The notes: generated from the letters alone by a model not told the origin. A stretch of DNA of 64,000 nt from Pseudomonas vancouverensis (GCF_004348895.1 NZ_RRZK01000017.1:62001-126000); one strand, 5' to 3'; numbered from the stretch's first letter, positions 1-9,603 are shown. Made by a program: numbers and translations.

Positions 1-924
1 TTTCACTTCGGCGAAACCGGCGCGCGGCCCAGAGCCCAGCAGACGCAGGTCGTTGGCGATTTTCATCAGTGCCACCGCCAGGGTTTTCAATGCGCCGGAC
101 AAGGTCGTCAGCGGTTCATGGCCGGCCAACGCGGCAAATTTGTTCGGCGCGGTGACGAACGGCAGGCCGGACAGGGCGGCCAGTTCTGCGGCAATGGCTT
201 CACCAAAACCGTGGGGTGAGTTGAGCCCTGTACCCACCGCCGTCCCGCCCTGGGCCAGCTCACAGACAGCCGGCAAGGCACTGCGGATGGCGCGCTCGGC
301 GTAGTCCAGTTGCGCAATGTAGGCCGACACTTCCTGACCGAAGCTGATCGGGGTGGCGTCCATCATGTGGGTGCGACCGGTCTTGACCAGTTTCATGTGC
401 CGGGCGGCCAGCTCGGCGAGGCCACCGGACAGTTCGGTGATTGCGGGCAGCAAATGCTGCTGCACGGCCTGGGCGGCTGCGATGTGCATGGCCGTCGGGA
501 AGCAGTCGTTGGAACTCTGCGAGCGGTTGACGTGATCGTTGGGGTGCACCGGGCTCTTGCCGCCCCGCGGGTTGCCGGCCAGTTCGTTGGCGCGGCCGGC
601 GATCACTTCGTTGACGTTCATGTTGCTCTGGGTGCCGCTGCCGGTCTGCCAGACCACCAGCGGGAACTGGTCGTCATGGTCGCCATCGAGCACTTCGTCG
701 GCGGCCTGTTCGATCAGTCGAGCGATGTCTGCTGGCAAGTCGCCATTTCGGTCATTGACCCGCGCCGCGGCCTTCTTGATCAGCGCCAGGGCATGCAGCA
801 CCGCCAGCGGCATGCGTTCGTTGCCGATGGCAAAGTTGATCAGCGAGCGTTGAGTCTGTGCGCCCCAGTAGGCTTCATCCGGGACTTCGACCTGGCCAAG
901 GCTGTCGGTTTCGATACGGCTCAT
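1..924 (-). CDS. fumC: Class II fumarate hydratase, C-terminal part missing at window edge
   Basis: Reverse-strand reading gives 308 residues starting MSRIETDSLGQVEVP, the usual fumarase C/aspartase opening. Conserved blocks visible in order are GSGTQSNMNVNEV (about residue 95), HPNDHVNRSQSSND (about 130) and TGRTHMMDATPISFGQE (about 180), which line the active site of this superfamily. The enzyme interconverts fumarate and malate in the cytosolic TCA cycle without an iron-sulfur cluster. The family is about 460 residues, so a third, including the SSxMPxKxN loop, lies beyond the left edge. The start ATG at 924 is preceded by AGGAGTG at good spacing. It is divergent from the DUF2059 gene. The neighbourhood resembles the fumC2 region of P. 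aeruginosa. I am confident of the family. Confidence 0.95.
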   Translation of the reverse strand, partial: MSRIETDSLGQVEVPDEAYWGAQTQRSLINFAIGNERMPLAVLHALALIKKAAARVNDRNGDLPADIARLIEQAADEVLDGDHDDQFPLVVWQTGSGTQSNMNVNEVIAGRANELAGNPRGGKSPVHPNDHVNRSQSSNDCFPTAMHIAAAQAVQQHLLPAITELSGGLAELAARHMKLVKTGRTHMMDATPISFGQEVSAYIAQLDYAERAIRSALPAVCELAQGGTAVGTGLNSPHGFGEAIAAELAALSGLPFVTAPNKFAALAGHEPLTTLSGALKTLAVALMKIANDLRLLGSGPRAGFAEVK

Positions 925-1114
925 CTTGCTCACTCCTGTAGGTCCGATTGCGCAGTTTAGGCCGTACTCGACGACCGTGGTTCCATCAGTCTGACTTGAC
1001 CATTCAATCCCTCTAAATCAGGTACGACAAGGCTTGGGGTTGAGTGACAGACTTTTTTAGGCGCAGAATGGACGCCCTTGGGGTTTTACCTCGCCAGTTA
1101 AAAAAGGAAACTCG

Positions 1115-1639
1115 ATGACTCGTCTTCGTGCCATCTGTACCGCGGTTGCACTGGTTTGCGCCAGCGGCCAGGTTCTTGCCGATACCGCCAGCCACAACGC
1201 CAGTGCCGAGGCTTTCCTGACCATGGCGCACGCTGACAAGCTGGGTACCCCGGTGTACATGCAAGTACAGCAGATGTTCGCCCAGCGCTTTGAGCAAACC
1301 AAAGCCCCTGAGTCGAAAAAAGCCGTACTGGAAACCTACCAGGCCAAGGCCAACGCCGCGCTGGACCAGGCCATTGGCTGGAACAAGCTGAAGCCGGACA
1401 TGGTCAAGCTGTACACCAGCAACTTCAGCGAATCCGAGCTCAAGGACCTGGTCGCGTTCTACCAGTCGCCTCTGGGCAAGAAAGTCCTGGAAAAAATGCC
1501 GCAACTGACCCAGCAATCGGCCCAGATGACTCAGGCCAAGCTGGAAAGCGCAGTGCCTGTGGTCAACAAGCTGCTGGCTGACATGACCGCCGAGCTGACG
1601 CCGAAAGACGCCGCGGCTCCAGCCAAGAAAAAGCCTTAA
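1115..1639 (+). CDS. Exported DUF2059 domain protein
   Basis: A 174-residue protein with a clear N-terminal signal peptide (basic MTRLR, hydrophobic core, probable cleavage after VLAD-type residues near 22). The mature part is all-helical and matches the DUF2059 pattern, with the ELKDLVAFYQSPLGKKVLEKMP segment type recognisable near residues 110-130. The C-terminal tail is rich in Ala, Pro and Lys. DUF2059 proteins are periplasmic and of unknown function. A GGAAA ribosome site precedes ATG 1115. The BolA gene follows after 12 bases, so the two are probably cotranscribed and end at the terminator near 1977. No function should be assigned beyond export. Confidence 0.88.
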   Translation: MTRLRAICTAVALVCASGQVLADTASHNASAEAFLTMAHADKLGTPVYMQVQQMFAQRFEQTKAPESKKAVLETYQAKANAALDQAIGWNKLKPDMVKLYTSNFSESELKDLVAFYQSPLGKKVLEKMPQLTQQSAQMTQAKLESAVPVVNKLLADMTAELTPKDAAAPAKKKP

Positions 1640-1651
1640 GCGGAGTCGGGT

Positions 1652-1951
1652 ATGACCATGCAACAACGCATCGAATCGACGCTGGCCCTGCTTCAGCCTG
1701 AACACCTGCAGGTGCTGGATGAAAGCCACATGCACAGCCGTGGCTTGCAGACCCACTTCAAGGCCGTGGTGGTCAGCGCTCAATTCGAAGGCCTGAACCG
1801 GGTCAAGCGCCACCAGAAAGTCTACGGCACGCTCGGCGAGCTGATGGGCGAGTTCCATGCGTTGGCGCTGCATACCTACACGCCCGATGAATGGGCACAG
1901 ATCGACGCGGCTCCGGCCTCGCCGACCTGTGCCGGCGGCAGCAAGCACTGA
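1652..1951 (+). CDS. BolA family protein
   Basis: A 99-residue protein with the BolA fold signature: N-terminal helix (QQRIESTLALLQPEHLQV), a central ESHMHSRGLQTHFKAVVVS segment containing the invariant-type His and Arg, and the FEGLNRVKRHQKVYGTLGEL helix typical of BolA. BolA proteins partner monothiol glutaredoxins in iron-sulfur or iron handling, and some influence morphology and biofilm genes. The start ATG lies after GGAGTCGGGT. The C-terminal tail contains one Cys (PTCAGGSKH), common in the family. Cotranscription with the DUF2059 gene is likely. P. aeruginosa has a BolA gene at the equivalent place. Which glutaredoxin it partners cannot be told. Confidence 0.9.
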   Translation: MTMQQRIESTLALLQPEHLQVLDESHMHSRGLQTHFKAVVVSAQFEGLNRVKRHQKVYGTLGELMGEFHALALHTYTPDEWAQIDAAPASPTCAGGSKH

Positions 1952-1976
1952 CCCACGTTTATTTGGTAGAATGCGA

Positions 1977-2006
1977 AACGCGCCGCTCACCCGGCGCGTT
2001 TTTTTT
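1977..2006 (+). terminator. Rho-independent terminator after bolA-like gene
   Basis: A 9-bp GC-rich stem (AACGCGCCG at 1977-1985 with CGGCGCGTT at 1992-2000) closes a six-base loop and runs into eight T residues. It lies 25 bases after the BolA stop and before trhO, so trhO must have its own promoter or depend on readthrough. Confidence 0.9.
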
Positions 2007-2053
2007 CGCATCCGGTTCACCCCTTACGAGGGTAGCCACCTGGAGATTTACCC

Positions 2054-2995
2054 ATGACACAACAGATTGTCGTGGCGGCACTGTATAAGTTCGTCACCCT
2101 GGAAGATTACGTCGCCCTGCGCGAGCCACTGCTGCAAGCCATGGTCGACAACGGCATCAAAGGCACGCTGCTGATTGCCGAAGAGGGCATCAACGGCACC
2201 GTGTCCGGTAGCCGTGAGGGCATCGACGGGCTGTTGGCCTGGCTCAAGAACGATCCGCGCATGGATGACATCGACCACAAGGAATCGTACTGCGACGAAC
2301 AGCCGTTCTACCGTACCAAGGTCAAGCTCAAGAAAGAGATCGTCACCCTGGGCGTCGAAGGCGTCGACCCGAACAAAAAGGTCGGCACCTACGTGGATCC
2401 GCAGGACTGGAACGCGCTGATCAGCGATCCGGAAGTGCTGTTGATCGACACCCGTAACGACTACGAAGTCTCAATCGGCACCTTTGAAGGTGCAATCGAT
2501 CCGAAAACCACCAGTTTTCGCGAATTTCCCGACTACATCAAAGCCAATTTCGACCCGGCGGTGCACAAGAAGGTCGCGATGTTCTGCACCGGCGGCATTC
2601 GTTGCGAAAAGGCTTCGAGCTACATGCTTAGCGAAGGCTTTGATGAGGTCTATCACCTCAAGGGCGGCATCCTGAAGTACCTCGAAGAAGTGCCTCAGGA
2701 AGAAACCAAGTGGCAAGGCGACTGCTTCGTGTTCGATAACCGCGTGACCGTGCGCCATGACCTGAGCGAGGGCGACTACGATCAATGTCATGCCTGCCGC
2801 ACACCGGTCAGCGTCGAGGATCGCGCGTCCGAGCATTATGTGGCCGGTATCAGTTGCCCGCATTGCTGGGACACGCTGAGCGAGAAAACCCGCCGCAGCG
2901 CCATCGATCGGCAAAAGCAGATCGAACTGGCCAAGGCTCGCAACATGCCTCACCCGATCGGCTACAACTACAAACAAGCGTCCACCGAGGCCTGA
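2054..2995 (+). CDS. trhO: tRNA uridine(34) hydroxylase (rhodanese-domain TrhO)
   Basis: A 313-residue protein matching the TrhO/YceA family along its length. An N-terminal acylphosphatase-like domain (about 1-95, with [11 protein letters not shown]) is followed by a rhodanese domain (about 110-235) whose active-site loop reads [11 protein letters not shown], with the catalytic Cys at 178 and a second Cys at 184. A C-terminal Cys-rich segment contains CHAC and CPHC pairs. The family uses oxygen or prephenate-derived chemistry to hydroxylate U34 of certain tRNAs, the first step to 5-oxyacetyl/methoxyuridine. The start ATG has GGAGATT upstream. The DsbA-like gene follows after three bases, suggesting an operon. 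Confidence 0.93.
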   Translation: MTQQIVVAALYKFVTLEDYVALREPLLQAMVDNGIKGTLLIAEEGINGTVSGSREGIDGLLAWLKNDPRMDDIDHKESYCDEQPFYRTKVKLKKEIVTLGVEGVDPNKKVGTYVDPQDWNALISDPEVLLIDTRNDYEVSIGTFEGAIDPKTTSFREFPDYIKANFDPAVHKKVAMFCTGGIRCEKASSYMLSEGFDEVYHLKGGILKYLEEVPQEETKWQGDCFVFDNRVTVRHDLSEGDYDQCHACRTPVSVEDRASEHYVAGISCPHCWDTLSEKTRRSAIDRQKQIELAKARNMPHPIGYNYKQASTEA

Positions 2996-2998
2996 ACC

Positions 2999-3637
2999 AT
3001 GAAGACTGCGCGCCTGCTCTATGTGATGGACCCGATGTGTTCCTGGTGCTGGGGTTTTGCCCCGGTGGCCAACGCATTGGTCGAGCAGGCGGCGGCCGTC
3101 GGTGTCGATGTGCACCTGGTGGTGGGCGGGTTGCGCACCGGCAGCGGCGCGGCGCTGGAACCGACGACCCGGCGCTATATTCTTGAGCACTGGCAAGCGG
3201 TCACCGAAGCCACGGGCCAGCCGTTCAAACTGGAAGGCGCCTTGCCCGACGGATTTGTCTACGACACCGAGCCGGCCTGCCGGGCCTTGGTGACCGCGCG
3301 TAATCTGGCACCCGATTGTGCGTGGAAGCTGCTTGGGCTGATCCAGCACGCGTTTTACGCCCAGGGTCGCGACGTGACCCATGCCAGCGTTCTGGTTGAG
3401 TTGGCCGAGCAGGCCGGTCTGCCGCGAATCGAATTCGCCGCCGCGTTCGACCGCGCCGACACACACGCCGCCACCAATGCCGATTTCACCTGGGTTCAGG
3501 ATCTGGGCATTTCCGGCTTTCCCACCCTGCTGGCTGAGCGCAACGGTCAATTGGCCTTGCTGACCAACGGCTATCAACCCTTGAGTGAGCTTTCCCCGTT
3601 GCTCGGCCGTTGGCTGGAGCGCGCTGCCTGTGCATGA
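2999..3637 (+). CDS. DsbA-family thioredoxin-fold oxidoreductase (cytoplasmic type)
   Basis: A 212-residue protein whose N-terminus carries a CSWC redox motif (Cys14 and Cys17) in the context MDPMCSWCWGF, and a cis-proline loop GFPTLL near residue 177. There is no signal peptide, so it is more like the cytoplasmic FrnE/HCCA-isomerase branch of DSBA proteins than periplasmic DsbA. The helical insertion is between the two thioredoxin-fold halves. The ATG is three bases after the trhO stop and its last codons overlap the ABC transporter start by eight bases, so trhO, this gene and the exporter are probably one transcript. The substrate is unknown. Confidence 0.87.
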   Translation: MKTARLLYVMDPMCSWCWGFAPVANALVEQAAAVGVDVHLVVGGLRTGSGAALEPTTRRYILEHWQAVTEATGQPFKLEGALPDGFVYDTEPACRALVTARNLAPDCAWKLLGLIQHAFYAQGRDVTHASVLVELAEQAGLPRIEFAAAFDRADTHAATNADFTWVQDLGISGFPTLLAERNGQLALLTNGYQPLSELSPLLGRWLERAACA

Positions 3638-5447
3638 CCTGCCGGATGACGTTCAACCCGCAAAGCGTGTCGACCGCCTGAGCTGGGCGGAAATCCGTCG
3701 CCTGGCCCTTCAGCACAAGAAATCCCTATGGATCGCCAACGGAGTGGCGGTGCTGGCCACCCTGTGCAGCGTGCCGATCCCGTTACTCCTGCCGTTACTG
3801 GTGGATGAGGTGTTGTTGGGGCACGGCGATTCGGCGCTGAAGATCATGAACCACGCGCTGCCCGAGGTTTGGCAGAAAGCGGCGGGCTACATCGGCCTGA
3901 TGCTGCTGGTGACCCTCACACTGCGTTGCGCGGCCTTGATGTTCAACGTCGTACAGGCGAAGTTGTTCGCCGGTCTGGCCAAGGACATTGTCTATCGCAT
4001 CCGCATTCGTCTGATAGAACGACTCAAGCGCATTTCCCTGGGCGAATACGAAAGCCTGGGCAGCGGTACGGTGACAACGCACCTGGTTACCGACCTGGAC
4101 ACGCTGGACAAGTTTGTCGGCGAAACACTCAGTCGGTTTCTGGTGGCCATGCTGACCCTGGTCGGCACCGCCGGGATCCTGATCTGGATGCATTGGAAAC
4201 TGGCACTGCTGATTCTGTTGTTCAACCCGTTGGTGATCTACGCCACCGTGCAGTTGGGCAAGCGTGTCAAACACCTGAAAAAACTCGAGAACGACAGCAC
4301 TTCGCGCTTCACCCAGGCGCTGACCGAAACCCTGGATGCGATCCAGGAAGTGCGTGCGGGTAACCGTCAGGGCTTTTTCCTCGGTCGTCTGGGACAACGT
4401 GCCCGCGACGTGCGTGATTATGCGGTCAATTCCCAGTGGAAGACCGATGCCTCAAACCGTGCCAGTGGTTTGCTGTTCCAGTTCGGCATCGATATTTTTC
4501 GCGCCGCGGCCATGCTCACGGTGCTGTTTTCCGATCTCTCAATCGGCCAGATGCTCGCGGTGTTCAGCTACCTGTGGTTCATGATCGGCCCGGTCGAGCA
4601 ACTGCTGAACCTGCAATATGCCTATTACGCGGCCGGTGGCGCGCTGTCGCGGATCAACGAGTTGTTGTCTCGATCTGACGAACCGCAATACCCCGGCGGC
4701 GTTGACCCGTTCACCGGTCGCGAGACGGTCGGGGTCGAGGTTCAGGGATTGAGTTTCGGCTACGGCGGTGAGCTGGTTCTGAACCAGATGAACCTGTCCA
4801 TCGCCCCTGGTGAAAAAGTTGCCATAGTCGGCGCCAGTGGCGGCGGCAAGAGTACGTTGGTGCAACTGCTGCTGGGCTTGTATACGCCACAGTCCGGGAC
4901 CATCCGCTTCGGCGGCTCGACCCAGCAGGAGATCGGCCTGGATACCGTGCGAGAAAACGTCGCCGTGGTGCTGCAGCATCCGGCGCTGTTCAACGATACG
5001 ATACGCGCCAATCTGACCATGGGCCGCGATCGCAGTGACGAGGCCTGCTGGCAGGCACTGGAAATCGCGCAACTGCACGGCACGGTTCGCGATTTGCCCA
5101 ACGGCCTGGACAGCATTGTCGGGCGCTCCGGCGTGCGTTTGTCCGGGGGGCAGCGCCAGCGCCTGGCGATTGCGCGGATGGTATTGGCCGAGCCGAAAGT
5201 GGTGATTCTCGATGAGGCTACCTCCGCACTCGACGCCGCCACCGAATACAACCTGCATCAGGCTTTGGCGCGTTTTCTGAGCAACCGCACCACATTGATC
5301 ATTGCCCACCGACTGTCCGCGGTGAAACAGGCGGACAGGGTGCTGGTGTTTGATGGTGGGCAAATTGCCGAGGATGGCGACCACCAGCAGTTGATTGCCG
5401 ATGGTGGTTTGTACGCCAAGCTTTACGGGCATTTGCAGCGGCATTGA
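3630..5447 (+). CDS. ABC exporter half-transporter (fused permease and ATPase)
   Basis: A 605-residue MsbA/MDR-type half transporter read from GTG 3630, which overlaps the previous gene by eight bases; a GTG at 3585 further upstream would add 15 residues lying wholly inside the previous gene. Six membrane helices fill the first ~300 residues. The ATPase domain has Walker A GASGGGKST, Q-loop LQHPALF, signature LSGGQRQR, Walker B VVILDEA with D-loop SALD, and switch His in IAHR. It should act as a homodimer exporting a lipid, drug or peptide, but the substrate is not readable. Its stop and the stop of the convergent toxin-like gene are one base apart. The position matches the ABC transporter next to rbdA in P. 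aeruginosa. Confidence 0.92.
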   Translation: MHDLPDDVQPAKRVDRLSWAEIRRLALQHKKSLWIANGVAVLATLCSVPIPLLLPLLVDEVLLGHGDSALKIMNHALPEVWQKAAGYIGLMLLVTLTLRCAALMFNVVQAKLFAGLAKDIVYRIRIRLIERLKRISLGEYESLGSGTVTTHLVTDLDTLDKFVGETLSRFLVAMLTLVGTAGILIWMHWKLALLILLFNPLVIYATVQLGKRVKHLKKLENDSTSRFTQALTETLDAIQEVRAGNRQGFFLGRLGQRARDVRDYAVNSQWKTDASNRASGLLFQFGIDIFRAAAMLTVLFSDLSIGQMLAVFSYLWFMIGPVEQLLNLQYAYYAAGGALSRINELLSRSDEPQYPGGVDPFTGRETVGVEVQGLSFGYGGELVLNQMNLSIAPGEKVAIVGASGGGKSTLVQLLLGLYTPQSGTIRFGGSTQQEIGLDTVRENVAVVLQHPALFNDTIRANLTMGRDRSDEACWQALEIAQLHGTVRDLPNGLDSIVGRSGVRLSGGQRQRLAIARMVLAEPKVVILDEATSALDAATEYNLHQALARFLSNRTTLIIAHRLSAVKQADRVLVFDGGQIAEDGDHQQLIADGGLYAKLYGHLQRH

Positions 5448-5448
5448 A

Positions 5449-8400
5449 TCAGTGCCACAGCACGTTAAGCGCATTTTCGCCGCCGTCGAAAGCGAACTCC
5501 TTGATAACAACTGAACAGGATTCGCAGGGCGGCATGGTGGTGGCGACGTTGACCGATTCGATTGATGCGGGATCGGGGTATTTATCGCGAATCACACCGA
5601 TCAACTTGCTCTCGCTATCCAGTGAGGTGGGCTTTCGGGTCAAATTCGGGGTGTAGTTCCCGACATCTTTTATCGTCACGGGTACGGCAATTAGTTTGCC
5701 TTCATCGGAGACACGTAGTGATGTGCTGGGAAACGCTTCATTCATATCGACATTGAAGTAGGTCGTTGCGCCTACCTTGACCTGATCTGCGCCAGGATTA
5801 TTCCTGAATAGAGGTAGGTATCCGGTCGCCCCCTGTGCACCCGAAACACTCACATAAACTTCCCGCTGCCCGGTGGTGGTGACCACTTCGGCATAAGCGA
5901 TGTTTCTTGGCTTGAACGCGCGCTGGCTCCGCGGGATAAGGTTTTGAAGCCTTTGCATCGCGTTGTTGATCCTCAAGGCGTTGTCTGGATGCTTCAGCAC
6001 GATGATCGGCTCAAGGAACAGGGTATCGAAAATTTCCACGGTTCTTTGACGAAAGGCTTCTGATGCAACTTTGCTTCGCGACCAGCTTGTCACCCCTTTG
6101 GGCAACCGGGTAATGATTATTCGAGTCGAATGATCGAACAGCACCGCTTCGCCTGGGCTGGTATCGACTTTGAGCAACTTGAGCGTAGCGGGTGGATTCA
6201 CGTGACCACCAATGGGAATGGCAATTTCTTCCATGGTTTTCATGGCTCGCTCCACCATTTCTACGCCGTAAATTCTAGCCATGTTGTTGGCGTTGAGTGA
6301 TCCGGTGTAAACCGTCTTCAACTCATTAGCCAGTTCAACGGGTAAAGTTGTGGACTTGCGTAAGGTCAGGGGAATGGAGATATCTTGCTCTGGAAGGCGC
6401 TCAGCGACATAAAACGCAGCGGCTTCCAGTCTTGTGAACACATATTGCCTGGAGCCGTCCATGGCCGGAACGATGATGGCGCCAGCCTGGAAAGTATCAA
6501 ATTGATTTTGCGTGCCGTAGGGCAGCTTCACCTGGATCCGCGCGTAAATTCCTTTCTCGAACTCCACTGTCGCGGGGAGTCTCCTTTTATTCGTAAGCGT
6601 TTTCAGTAACATCGCCCGATCTGCAGTGGCCGGTGTATAGATACTGTCCCCGAACCAAGGCGCCCAGCCTTTGCTTTTATCATGGCTGCCAATGGCTGGC
6701 GTCGGTGCGGGATCGGCGGTGACGTAACGGGTTGTGCATACTTGCTGACCCGGTACACGCGTCGTTCGACAAGGCAATGTTTTGTAGATCGCCCGATCAT
6801 CGATCAGATCTGCTCGACGTAGTTGGTCTCCCTCCAGTCGATAGGGAATGTCATCCACAATCAGCGTGGCGCGTCCATTGATCTCGAGTATTTCGCGGGT
6901 GCTGGCGTCTTTCGGGAGTTCAATCAGCACGTGGCTTTCGGTGGGGGCCAGGGTTTTGAATGTCGAACGTCCCAGCTCTAGATTTTTACTGTTGTACACC
7001 AGTCGCGGGCCGTAGGGCAGGGATGACATTGGGTCGACAGGATGAAGTCGGGTCAGGTTCGACGGGCTGGTACTGCGAACCAGTACATCATCGATACCGT
7101 TGACCGTTGCCAATTGATCACCCGTTGTCAGACGCCTCCAATTTCCTGGATCAGTGGCTTGGGGCAGGCTGTGGACCAGTCGATAGCTACTGGAATGATC
7201 AGCCAGGTTTCTGACTCCTCGAATACTGTAGCGGCCTCCAAGGAGCAGGCTCTTGACGGCACCGCTTCCCAGCCCTTTCAACAACGAGGGCACACCGTCC
7301 AGTGGGTTCAGGTTGTTCGCTGTGGACGTCAGAAGTTTGCGGCTCAACGTTGAAAATGACGGCAGGGTCGTTTTGACTGTCATGCGCGAGGCAGTCATTC
7401 CAAGTTTGATCAAGCGTATCGAACCTGAGACGAATCTCCCGATCGGGCTGAGGAATGTCGCCAGGTCAATCAAGAGTCCTGCGGCGCCGGCAAGCATCTG
7501 CCTGGGGTCACCGGAGAGGAGATCTTCAATGCTGCCCCAAAAAGGTACAAAGCCTTTCACGATTGCCAGAAACGTATCGAGACGTTGTTGATATTCGGCC
7601 CTTGCTGCATCGAATACGGTCATGCCGCGGGCTTGGGTGTGTAGCTGATGTTTGTCGACATACAGGAAACTCGTGGCAATGTAGTCGGCTATGGCATTCA
7701 ATCGGGCAGATCTGTTGGCTGTTTCGCGAGGGTTATCGGTTTTCGCTGATTCCGCAGCGGCGGGTACGTCGCCCACCACGCCGAGGATCGCGACGCAGTA
7801 CGCGTTTTTTTCGGGCATCGTGCCGTTTCGGTGGGCGGACCAGTCGAGAAGTAGCGTTGTACTGGTATCCGGCGAATAGGTTTGTCCGGGGATTGAGGCG
7901 TGCAATGGAAAAAGAGTGCGAACCCCATCGATGACTGATGTTCTCAGGTGGGGGCGGCAACGAATGATGCCGGCGCTCGGGATCAATTCGTAGTAAGTGA
8001 TTTCTTGACCGTGGGTGACCTGCAGAACAAATCCTTTTCTCGCCCATAGCTGTTCTCGGAAACTGACGACTTTCTCACGCAGGCTCAATAGCCGGACGTT
8101 GCCTCGCTCCAGTGCCAGGCGGTCAGCCGGCGGTAGGGAAATCAACAGGCTGAAGATCAGTGTTTTATAGGCCGTTTCGATTTTCGAGATGTAGTTTTCA
8201 AAGTCTGATTCAAACGCCGCGTTGATGTCAGGCAACGTCTTGCCTGAGTATGGGAACACGGGCCTATATGTACCCTCCTGGTCTTTTCGCTCTGAGTGGA
8301 CGGTTCGCTCGTCGTCAATCCTGATCCAGTGACTGGTCTTTGTCTGACCATCAGGTCGTGTGACATACCACGTACTTCCGTTATCAAGTTGACCGTCGGC

Positions 8401-9603
8401 ATAGAGGTCGAGAAATGAGTAGCCTGGCAACTTCAACGAGGGCATGTCCCTGAACCCCGGCCCGCTGGGTGGGTGATCAGGCAACAGCATGCGTCCGTCC
8501 GACTCGAACGCCGCCTCTCCAAACAGAGCCTGCTTCACCTGTCTGGCCATCTTCAATCGATCCGGAGGTGGCAAGTCGAGGGTCATGACCGCGTTGTTCA
8601 ATCGTTCGCTATGGTTCTCCAGAGCCGCCAACGCCCGTTTCATATCCTCCTCATCGTAGTCGGGCACTGTTCGCGATTGAACGAAGCCGCTGCTGACCGC
8701 CCATTCCAGCGCGGGAGTCATTCGCAACCGTGCAATCGTTTCAAGTTGCTCTGCAGACGCGTCGATACTTCTTGTCAGAGGCAAGTCGATCAACTGTTGA
8801 AAGGACAAGGGTTGCGGGTGGTCAAGAGCAAGTTCGTCAGCCAACAACACACCGTGCATGAAGTTCACCCACACCACCGAACTCTTGTATGGCAGGTCGG
8901 TTGGAATGTCGCGCACGGCGAAGTCTTTCGACAATCTCGTCTCGAATACTCGCGTGAGCAGGATCGCCTCTTTGTCGGAACTGGCCCGCTGGGTATCCCG
9001 CAAGTGCTGTTCGAAATCGCTGCGCAGGGTTGGGTAGCTTTTCCCCCAATGAGCCGGGTCTTGCCAGCGGAATCCAGCGAGCTCCAGTGGCTCATCGGCA
9101 GACGGTGGATGAAGGAAGAGACAGATGGCTCTGCAAACCAGTTGGTAGCGGATGGCTGCTGGCGTCTTTTCGCCGGGGACGGCGCCGTACCATTTGAGCG
9201 ACTTGAGCAGCCTGTCCGCCAGATCGTTTGCTTCGACCGAGTTCAGCATCCGTAGCAGAAATAGCGATGGCGTTGCACGCAGTTGGTCCACTGATGCACC
9301 AGCCAATACAGGGGCGGCGAGATGACCGATCAGCGAAGGCTTGTCATTCAGGAATACCTTCACGGTGTCGGTGATTTGAGCATTGATGCGTCTTGCCTTG
9401 TAGGTTGCGAGGGTCATCTGTTGCGCGAGTTCCGGCGTTGTACGTTGCAACGCCTTGAACCGCTTCCGATCCTGGGCAGTGGGTTGCCCGCCCAGCCCTT
9501 CGATATCCGGATTGTTATCGAATCCCAGTGCCAGCCGGGCGCGCAACTCTTCATCTGCGGGTGACAGGGATAGTTCTGTTGAAAGTGGGGGTGTTTCTGT
9601 CAT
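5449..9603 (-). CDS. Large toxin-like protein with C-terminal deaminase-fold domain
   Basis: A 1384-residue protein from ATG 9603, preceded by GGAG at six bases; in-frame ATGs 12 and 63 bases upstream lack such a site. No signal peptide is seen. The first ~600 residues are helical and unfamiliar apart from a general likeness to the large dermonecrotic-toxin-like (DUF6543 type) proteins common in Pseudomonas. A hydrophobic stretch at about 680-745 (starting near VPFWGSIEDLL) may insert into membranes. The last 150 residues resemble the PF14424/BaDTF2 toxin deaminases: strand AYAEVV, SG turn, Asp1329-Ser-Glu1331 as the [HCD]xE motif, and PPCESC with Cys1360 and Cys1363. Delivery route and target are unknown, and no adjacent immunity gene is evident. 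Gene is real with high confidence; the deaminase call is moderate. Confidence 0.85.
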   Translation of the reverse strand: MTETPPLSTELSLSPADEELRARLALGFDNNPDIEGLGGQPTAQDRKRFKALQRTTPELAQQMTLATYKARRINAQITDTVKVFLNDKPSLIGHLAAPVLAGASVDQLRATPSLFLLRMLNSVEANDLADRLLKSLKWYGAVPGEKTPAAIRYQLVCRAICLFLHPPSADEPLELAGFRWQDPAHWGKSYPTLRSDFEQHLRDTQRASSDKEAILLTRVFETRLSKDFAVRDIPTDLPYKSSVVWVNFMHGVLLADELALDHPQPLSFQQLIDLPLTRSIDASAEQLETIARLRMTPALEWAVSSGFVQSRTVPDYDEEDMKRALAALENHSERLNNAVMTLDLPPPDRLKMARQVKQALFGEAAFESDGRMLLPDHPPSGPGFRDMPSLKLPGYSFLDLYADGQLDNGSTWYVTRPDGQTKTSHWIRIDDERTVHSERKDQEGTYRPVFPYSGKTLPDINAAFESDFENYISKIETAYKTLIFSLLISLPPADRLALERGNVRLLSLREKVVSFREQLWARKGFVLQVTHGQEITYYELIPSAGIIRCRPHLRTSVIDGVRTLFPLHASIPGQTYSPDTSTTLLLDWSAHRNGTMPEKNAYCVAILGVVGDVPAAAESAKTDNPRETANRSARLNAIADYIATSFLYVDKHQLHTQARGMTVFDAARAEYQQRLDTFLAIVKGFVPFWGSIEDLLSGDPRQMLAGAAGLLIDLATFLSPIGRFVSGSIRLIKLGMTASRMTVKTTLPSFSTLSRKLLTSTANNLNPLDGVPSLLKGLGSGAVKSLLLGGRYSIRGVRNLADHSSSYRLVHSLPQATDPGNWRRLTTGDQLATVNGIDDVLVRSTSPSNLTRLHPVDPMSSLPYGPRLVYNSKNLELGRSTFKTLAPTESHVLIELPKDASTREILEINGRATLIVDDIPYRLEGDQLRRADLIDDRAIYKTLPCRTTRVPGQQVCTTRYVTADPAPTPAIGSHDKSKGWAPWFGDSIYTPATADRAMLLKTLTNKRRLPATVEFEKGIYARIQVKLPYGTQNQFDTFQAGAIIVPAMDGSRQYVFTRLEAAAFYVAERLPEQDISIPLTLRKSTTLPVELANELKTVYTGSLNANNMARIYGVEMVERAMKTMEEIAIPIGGHVNPPATLKLLKVDTSPGEAVLFDHSTRIIITRLPKGVTSWSRSKVASEAFRQRTVEIFDTLFLEPIIVLKHPDNALRINNAMQRLQNLIPRSQRAFKPRNIAYAEVVTTTGQREVYVSVSGAQGATGYLPLFRNNPGADQVKVGATTYFNVDMNEAFPSTSLRVSDEGKLIAVPVTIKDVGNYTPNLTRKPTSLDSESKLIGVIRDKYPDPASIESVNVATTMPPCESCSVVIKEFAFDGGENALNVLWH

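Noticed and set aside
310..960. 216-codon plus-strand frame at the left edge
   Set aside because: It lies opposite fumC, whose protein shows all expected fumarase motifs.
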